Shown here one piece after another: positions 57,326 through 64,000 of a stretch of 64,000 nt of DNA (the first letter of the stretch is position 1; every line of letters starts with the position of its first letter). A model generated the notes under the pieces. It made no database searches and was not told where the DNA came from. It saw only the letters and a list, made by a program, of their open reading frames with translations. The DNA comes from Nepenthes gracilis (lineage: Eukaryota; Streptophyta; Magnoliopsida; Caryophyllales; Nepenthaceae). Both the position numbers and the translations under genes were made by a program. Location: assembly GCA_033239525.1 (NCBI GenBank), contig BSYO01000014.1:18212021-18276020 (forward strand), in the 5' to 3' direction.

Positions 57326-58902
57326 TTAGAAAATTTTGTCTTTGAAATTAATGAATCCTAAAAATTAAACAAATCCTTGAAATCTAGCAAACCTTAAAAT
57401 TTATGCACATCAATCATCAAACAAATAGGGATAATTCATCCAGACTTAGCCTCAACCAGATGATTCCTTCGAAAATATGATCTGCAATACCTAATCTTTT
57501 CTATCTCAAAATTTGAGCCGAAACTCCCAATATAAAACAGCTTCCCAAAGTGAACAATAACTTACGTTGAATCACATACAAAAGATCACTTACATATTTT
57601 CTCGAATCTCTAGTTGGCTACAATTCTAATCCTTTCCTTTAATCCTCAAATCAAATCTTGTGTCTGCTAGCCAAGTGTCTACATGCTATAGGTTATGGGT
57701 CCACCATGCTTCCACTGCGTAACTCAAATTAATTATCTATCTACAAATCATCCAATAACAAATTACCACCATATCTAATTTAACTCGCCCAAATTTCCTG
57801 ACCAATTTTTTTGAGGGAATTGAACTTTCCTAAGATTCCAGCATAAACCTCAACTCATAATCAAAACCTCAAAATTTGCCAATAGGGGATAATTCTTCCA
57901 GATTTCTTTTTCACACTTCCAAATCACTACCTTGATTAAACGATTCCCTTAAAGAACCTCAACCAATTGAATTATCATAATTCGGAATACCTGAAACTTT
58001 CTATCAAAGATCTAAATCAAAATATTATCATAAGACAAATTTTTAATCTCCTACAATGGCTTAACTTGATTACATACCTACTTTTTCAATCATTGATACA
58101 TGGAAAATATCATGATAATCCACCAAATGCGAAGCAAGCCAATTTATTGACTACTTTTCTGACTTAATACAAAATCTCAAACGGACTAACAAGACTCTTA
58201 CTTGATTCATCCTAAGTCTCGAATGTAATCATTCACTTTGAACTTCAAATTGAACCTAAAAAATATACGGCCCCACATGCTCTACTGCTCAACTCTGACT
58301 GATCATTTATTTGCACACTAAAGATCTCCTTACAACTCAGATCGATTGATTGATATCGAACACCCAAGTTACATAGCAAATTCCAAAGATATCGATATAA
58401 CTAAGGTAAGGCTTATAATTCTCGGATTACAATTAACTTAGGAAATACAATTGAAGTAATAACCCAAAAATTTTGGTACAACCTCACATAACCACCAAGA
58501 CCTCAAAGCTCAAATGTTTAGCAACTTATTATCCCGTTGGCATACCAACGAGCCAATTTATTCAATCCGAAAGTATCATCCAAATTTGTGATAAATGGCC
58601 GTCCTCGTCATCTAATTCATAATTATCTAATAGCACCCAAAATCATTGTCGTCCTAACGACCTCAAAACAAAACCACAAAGGCTTCTCATCTCATAATTT
58701 CCTAGCCTCAATATTTGGATACAACTCTTCTTCCCAAAAACTAAAAGCAAAGCACCCAATTTCCTCAAATGTTAGGATCTACTCACGGTTCGCCCTTCAA
58801 CATTTCCTATGAAGTATGAAGACATACCAAATCCGAAGACTCCCAACATCAAATTATCGGCAATAACATTCGCTTCCCTTGAAAGACACCGAGATTCACC
58901 TT
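57326..58902 (-). pseudogene. RLG-4 RNase H end and integrase, highly decayed
   Basis: On the minus strand LSREANVIADNLM (about 58880-58840) matches the RNase H end HPGKANVVADALSR. The C-terminal end of pol reads a decayed NFKDKIF near 57340. The integrase in between is not readable as protein. Two stretches inside (about 57415-57510 and 57885-58010) resemble each other (see findings). Confidence 0.5.
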
Positions 58903-58907
58903 CATAG

Positions 58908-60639
58908 TGTGATATTTCGGATCCCAATTGCATTATTTTAATATTAATTGTAATTTGGGGGTATTTCGGACGTGGTAAAAATAAATTATAATATTGTAAA
59001 ATTTTTAGGAATGATCGGAGGTGCGGAGTGGGGCTCGGAGTGTGCTCGTAATGTTGTCGGAGGCCGAGTTGGATTTAAAAAATAAAGGAAAGTTATATAT
59101 ATATATATATAACATAACAATAATAATAATCAATAATAATAATAATAATAATAATAATATAAGTAAAATAAAAGAAAAGAAAGAAAAACAACAGAATCGG
59201 GAGAGAGAGAGAAGAGGAGAGAGAGGGAGAAGGGGGAAACCTTTGGAGGAGAAGGGAAGAATCAATTAGATGATAACTATCTCCATGCGGCGATCTTGCG
59301 AGGGAGAGAGAACACCTGGATAAATCGAGAGAGAGGTCGAGGAACAAAGATCTCACCCAGTCGGACTCATGCGGAGGTGTTTGTCTCGCGGGAGAGAGAG
59401 GGATATCGGAGAGAAAGGGATTCATTGACTTTCCATCGATTTAACCCATGGCAGGTGTGCAGGGCGAGAGAGAAAGGGCAACCACCTAGTATAATGTTGC
59501 TATCCTCTAGCCCTATTCTTGGTTTGAAAAACTCATGGAGATTTTACAATGTATTTTTAAAATCTTTATCAATTGTATATCATGTATGTTTTACTACGGT
59601 GATTTTTATTTGATTTATGATTTGGAGGGGATCAATGTACAATGATATGGTCGAACAATTTACTAACCATGCATTCTGCCGGGGTGGGATCACGGGACCA
59701 TGGTGGTCCGAGACCCGAGGGTCGATTTGTGATCCGAGGCTATCCTCCCATATCTCATTACCGATAAGGAAGATTGTACGCCGTAAGGAAGGTATTTGCT
59801 TCCTTGTGTATTTAATTGAGAAACTAAAAATTGGCGAAAAACTAATATATTCGGACGTCCTAATATATAACAAAATTTGAGGTTGCACCCAAATCCGGGT
59901 GGTAAAACAAGTGACTAATCTATAGTACATGGATAACTTATCGATATATATTCAACTAGTACCATTGAAAAATGCTTTGCACACACGTATTTGGGCGTCG
60001 CGATTTGAGATACGTGGGTTGGGCCCGTGGATGAATAAGTCTGATAAACCCGAAATGTGTTTTGAGCGGTTTTCCTTGATTTAATTATGAGTTTTAGATC
60101 CCATAATGTGTCCCCACGTGGATGTGGTGACGGTTGCGAAGAAGCCCCGGATCATATGATATGATATCGAGATTTCAACCTAATACTTATATCTAGTCAA
60201 ACTCACATTCGAGACATCTCCTCGATTTTGAGCACGGACATGGTGTTTTGTTTTACGTGATTGCTATGCGATATCCCACAATCGTTTTATACATGATGCT
60301 TGCTGAGCTCTAGGCTCACGTTTTCATGTTTTATCCTTCAAATATGGATTTACACACTCCGGATATTCCTTTTTTGGAGATCTATATTTGATATTCATAT
60401 GGTTATTATTTATGGTCGGATGATGACCTTGATCATTGTATGTAAAATATTGAAGTTATGGATGAGTTGTTGTAGATTGGATACCTTGATCATGGTTAGC
60501 AGTCGTGTATTATGTTTGTCCGAATTTTTTTAATGAGATGGTCTTGTGATGATTGTCACATCCGGGATGGGTTATTGTTCTACAAAATCTTATTATTGAT
60601 TTTATTTTTGACTGCATATATTGTGGTCGGGTTGTGACA
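58908..60639 (+). mobile_element. Solo LTR-C (1.73 kb) inserted in RLG-4
   Basis: Bounded by exact CATAG duplications (58903-58907 and 60640-60644), starting TGTGATATTTCGG and ending GGTTGTGACA. It is related to the RLG-1b LTR (3978-6319): same start, (AAT)n and GAGAGA tracts, and the CGGACGTCCTAATATAT and GCACCCAAA blocks. It contains (AT)n at 59095-59110, (AAT)n at 59120-59158 and a purine-rich stretch at 59165-59480. No genes are inside. Confidence 0.85.
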
Positions 60640-60644
60640 CATAG

Positions 60645-61440
60645 TCTTTATCAGATTTACCTAACAGACCGGCATCACATGATCAACTGAAATAACTTCT
60701 TGGACCTTTAGAATCAATTAGATGATAACTATCTCCATAAGCAACACCTATAAATCATCGAAACAAATATCTCGCCCACTGACTCATGTTTTGGAGATAT
60801 TCTGGTCATAGACTTTCCATCGATTTAACCCAAGGGCAACCACCCATATACGCTACGGAAAAACACAATCCAAAATCTTCCTCAAAAGTATCACATTCTA
60901 CTACAATTTATTTGATTAATCAGGGATCAATCTAAATGATATGGTCGATAATTTGCCATTCATTCCTCGAAAGCTATCCTCCCATATCTCATTCTAGAAA
61001 TCATCTTCCAAAACCTTGGCAATAGACGCCGCAAATCCTTAAAGAATACTTCGGATAACATCTATTCAACTAGACCCAAAAATCTGCACACTCACATTAA
61101 TAAGTCTTCCCAATTATCAAATCATTTATCTGAAGAAGCCACATATCCAACCTAAATTTTCAATCAATTGAGCCACATGTCACAATCCATCATCCTCAAA
61201 TAGGGTTTACACACTCCCATATTTCCTTGAATTCATCAATTAGGCCCAAAAGTTCTAAAGATCCATCCCATAAAGAAACTACAATCCCAAAAGGCATTAT
61301 CAGAACTCGTAACGGTTGTATCTTAATTCTAAAAGGTGCCGTGGCACAACTCTCAATTATCCATAATTGACAACATACTGGATCCAGATCAATCCTAGAA
61401 ATCATCATGCCTTGGCAATAGATCAATCGAATCATCTATT
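60645..61440 (-). pseudogene. RLG-4 reverse transcriptase remnant
   Basis: On the minus strand MISRIDLDPVCCQLWIIE, then APFRIKIQPLRVLIMPFG (about 61405-61288), matches the RT segment [13 protein letters not shown]...[16 protein letters not shown]. After a frameshift comes FMGWIFRTF, which matches FMDLMNRVF. Further downstream, LGLNRW and YFS-stop-SCDAGLLG vaguely fit the RNase H connection and start. Much of this downstream part is also collinear with solo LTR-C (see findings). Confidence 0.6.
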
Positions 61441-62039
61441 CGTTCACAGTGTCCACTTATCAAATCAACTCTCAATTATCCAATCAAAAGATAAATCAGT
61501 CAAATCTTTTCCTCTAAGAAACATCATCGAATACTTACACAACCGAAAATTCTTAGTGAGTACAAAATGACTTTCAGATGCGGTCTTATATACTAAATAA
61601 ACTCAACACATATTTTTGTTAAATGGTTGCAGGTAAAGCAATACTAATTTCGATGCCACTCAATCGACTCTACCGCATATTTAAAATTTTATAATCCAAT
61701 TACAAAGTATAATATTCTTACAAATACAATTCATACTAGCAAAGTGACTCACCAACTAAATCACCCCTAATATCATATCAAAATTCAGCACCACAATGAA
61801 GTCAAATTAGCCCAATTAATCATATCTATGGATCCAAGAAAATATCATAGATATCGATACAACTAGTACAAAGTCTAGATCCTCAAATAAACAAATAAAC
61901 TTAGAAAACACAAATAAAAATATAGATTCTAAATCCAAAATAACACATATACTGAAATGTTAAAATTTAAAAATCTTACATTCTACCATGGTAGACGACA
62001 CCTTTACACCTTTTGCCATTACCGCAAAATTTTAATCCA

Positions 62040-62420
62040 ACGTACTGGACTTCTTTTCTATCCAATCTATAAAATAGGGCAATCCTTAATCATGTGACCG
62101 AATTGTCTACAATTTAAAATATGCTTCCAAAAATTCGTCAAAAAAATATTTATCTATAAAAGTATCTACGAACATATTCTATAATATCTCTTTATCTTCC
62201 TGAACCATGACTCTTTTCTCATCAACCGCCTAGAGTTGGCTTCGCCTTCTAACTTATATGAGGCGAACATTACCCTATCTCCTTCCGAACATTGGATCAC
62301 TGTAAAAACTATTTCAATTCTCGAGGATCCATATCTCAACTTTTACAGGATCTGTTCCACCCAAAAATTTGGACACCTGATTATTATTAAATTGATCATA
62401 AATCAACATCATTGCATTCG
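62040..62420 (-). pseudogene. RLG-4 gag remnant
   Basis: On the minus strand, FTVIQCSEGD and RVMFASYKLEGEANSR (about 62305-62235) match the gag core WI.E.EK.F....C.E..KV.FA.Y.LEGEA. The zinc knuckle NCRQFGHMIKDCP near 62105-62065 keeps the second Cys, the His and the third Cys; the first Cys is lost. Frameshifts separate them. Confidence 0.7.
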
Positions 62421-62969
62421 CTTATACCAGAAATTGACTCCAAATTATATTGACCTTGAGCCGCCGATTCCACCCCATTTGTCTCACTTGCCATGCCATT
62501 CAAGCATCCCTACTCCTAGTCCTTGGGTCAAGATTAACCTAAATTAAACCTTAAGCTATTTCCCTATAACTCTTCTTTCTCATGGTTCTCGTCCAAACTA
62601 GATTCTCCATGACTTTCAAGTTTTTCCATCCTTCTCAGAAATTCATATACTCCACTTCTTGATCTTGCGGTTGGCCACCACCATGTGCAATTTTTCATCT
62701 AGGTGCCATGATTTAGGTGCTAATATATTTTCTAAAATAAAAATAATGTAGGGCAGTTCATACTTAGGACACTAACTAGAAGACTACAATCTATACGATC
62801 TAACACAAATACTAATCCTAACTTAGTTTTAGCCTAAGGTATTTAAACTAGAATAACTAGAATTACCCGATCTAACTCAATCATCCTAAACCTTTGTCTA
62901 CCTATTCCATCTATGTTATCCTATCTTAAATTTTCACATAAGATTTAAATCAAACCTAAGGCATTACTT

Positions 62970-62981
62970 TTTCTGATACCA
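62970..62981 (-). other. Primer binding site of RLG-4
   Basis: On the minus strand TGGTATCAGAAA, three bases after the LTR end GGTTCATCCCA. It matches the methionine-tRNA complement over its first ten bases. Confidence 0.8.
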
Positions 62982-62984
62982 AAC

Positions 62985-64000
62985 TGGGATGAACCATATT
63001 CCAACCGAAAATCAATATGGTTTCGCCTATCAAATGGTCGTCCAACTAAATATAAACCTGTACTATTTACCTATACAAAAGTATACATATCCACAGCAAC
63101 AAACAAACATCTAGGATCCAAATTGCCATAATCCATTCGTGGCACCAACGTCATATCTTCGAATACAATATCGACTCATAAGAGATGATACTAGGTATCT
63201 AAAAATCAAATCATAATAACCTGTGAAAGCATATACAATTATCAATATATAGCAGAACTAAACTATTTTGTACATTATCAATATAACAAACTCATATCCA
63301 TCAAAATATACAAAAGTACTCCACACATAGGTACAAAACCATAAAATCTAAGTCTACAAAATAATCTTCTAAGTCCATTGTGTAGCCAATGGAATCTCTA
63401 CTCCACCTCATTGGGTATAATCTCGTACTCATCTAAAGGCAAAAAAAGTAATGAGTAAGTCAAATACTCAATAAAGTACAATATAATAAAAAATAATAAG
63501 CAGTATACTCAAAATAAATTAAGAGAAGGGGATATGAGATAATGCATATGCATAAACATGAAACATGCTTCAATATATTTTTCAAAACATATTTATTTTT
63601 CACATTTATTTATGGTTTCTTTAGGTTTTAAAACATACAAAAATTCATTTATTATTTAGGGACCATGGTTAGTGGGTTTTACCAGCTAATGGAATAGCTG
63701 GACGAGGAAAGGATATGCATCCACACATTCTAAGGCGCTACCCACAAACCTCAACTTCAACGTCTCGTGGCAGATTGTATACCTTTTACTCAATATATGA
63801 AGCCAAAAAATATATTCCACTATAGCATCTCCAGTGGCCTAGGAGTGTTTTTCGGTCTACCAATGTAATATTTAAGGCATGTTGGGAAATACTACCCTCT
63901 GAAATATAAATCATTTTTCCAATTTCATGATTACTTATTCTTAAAGAAAGGTCCACCATATTCTTATACAAAATTCTCACTCCTGGAAAAACGAATCATC
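62985..64000 (-). repeat. 5' LTR of RLG-4 (cut by the window end)
   Basis: The left edge (element 3' end, ...TTCATCCCA) is set by the primer site. From about 63140 it is collinear with 55560-56400, including GACCATGGTTAGTGGG near 63661 versus GAATCGGAGCTAGTGGG near 56042. The rest lies beyond the window. Confidence 0.8.

Larger units (their letters stand above)
55540..64000 (-). mobile_element. RLG-4: gypsy element, partial at the window end
   Basis: The truncated 3' LTR (55540-57313) and the 5' LTR (62985 to beyond 64000) are direct copies; the block around TACCTAAAAATCAAATCATAATAACCTG occurs in both. On the minus strand lie a primer site, gag with zinc knuckle, RT, RNase H end and a very decayed integrase tail, all far more degraded than in RLG-2 or RLG-3. 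Solo LTR-C interrupts it at 58908-60639. The plus strand of the interior is strikingly poor in G. Confidence 0.75.

Noticed and set aside
59005..59425. Overlapping open frames on both strands across (AT)n, (AAT)n and (GA)n tracts
   Set aside because: Low-complexity sequence inside solo LTR-C; the peptides are homopolymeric (Ile, Asn or Leu runs).

Overview
This window is nuclear DNA of a flowering plant. It is AT-rich, and almost all of it is long terminal repeat (LTR) retrotransposon sequence of plant Ty3/gypsy (chromovirus and Tat) and Ty1/copia types, with primer sites complementary to initiator methionine tRNA (TGGTAT...). The only host gene sequence I can support is one exon, at 15219-15479 on the minus strand. 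It encodes the N-terminus of a plant MACPF-domain protein (At4g24290/CAD1/NSL1 family). No bacterial genes, CRISPR arrays, rRNAs or tRNAs were seen. All retrotransposon reading frames are broken by stops and frameshifts.

Layout. (1) 880-13605: a plus-strand chromovirus (here RLG-1) with 0.4-kb LTRs; a second gypsy element (RLG-1b, 3978 to about 9955) is inserted in its protease region. (2) 13606-16380: the MACPF exon with its presumed 5' leader, promoter side and first-intron sequence. (3) 16381-46494: a very large nested cluster. The host is a Tekay-like element (RLG-2, plus strand) with LTRs of 3.2-3.8 kb. Its 5' LTR contains a copia element (RLC, 16765-22031, minus) and a 3.7-kb solo LTR (LTR-A, 23128-26818). 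Its pol is split by a minus-strand relative (RLG-3, 32046-42474), which itself contains a solo LTR (LTR-B, 33345-35712). (4) 46495-49232: AT-rich spacer with a decayed Tat-type gag. (5) 49233 to about 55540: a Tat-type element with 5' LTR, primer site, gag start, deleted RT, RNase H, integrase and a separate antisense reading frame, but no 3' LTR. (6) 55540 to the window end: a minus-strand gypsy element (RLG-4), whose 5' LTR runs off the window, interrupted by solo LTR-C (58908-60639).

Target-site duplications (TSDs) give the insertion order. RLG-2 has aatgg/gatgg, RLC ttcag/ttcag, LTR-A ccggg/ccggg, LTR-B atctc/atctc, LTR-C catag/catag, and RLG-1 aaaat/aaagt. The perfect duplications belong to the younger insertions and the mismatched ones to the older hosts.

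The strongest points for follow-up are: the stranded MACPF exon 1, whose next exon is not within 15 kb; a collinear mosaic of exact blocks shared by solo LTR-C and the adjacent RLG-4 pol; sub-repeat arrays inside three LTR families; and the antisense ORF of the Tat element. I found no convincing new gene system. The interest lies in the nesting architecture and these anomalies. Domain assignments come from reading translations by eye, and boundaries without a stated duplication are approximate.
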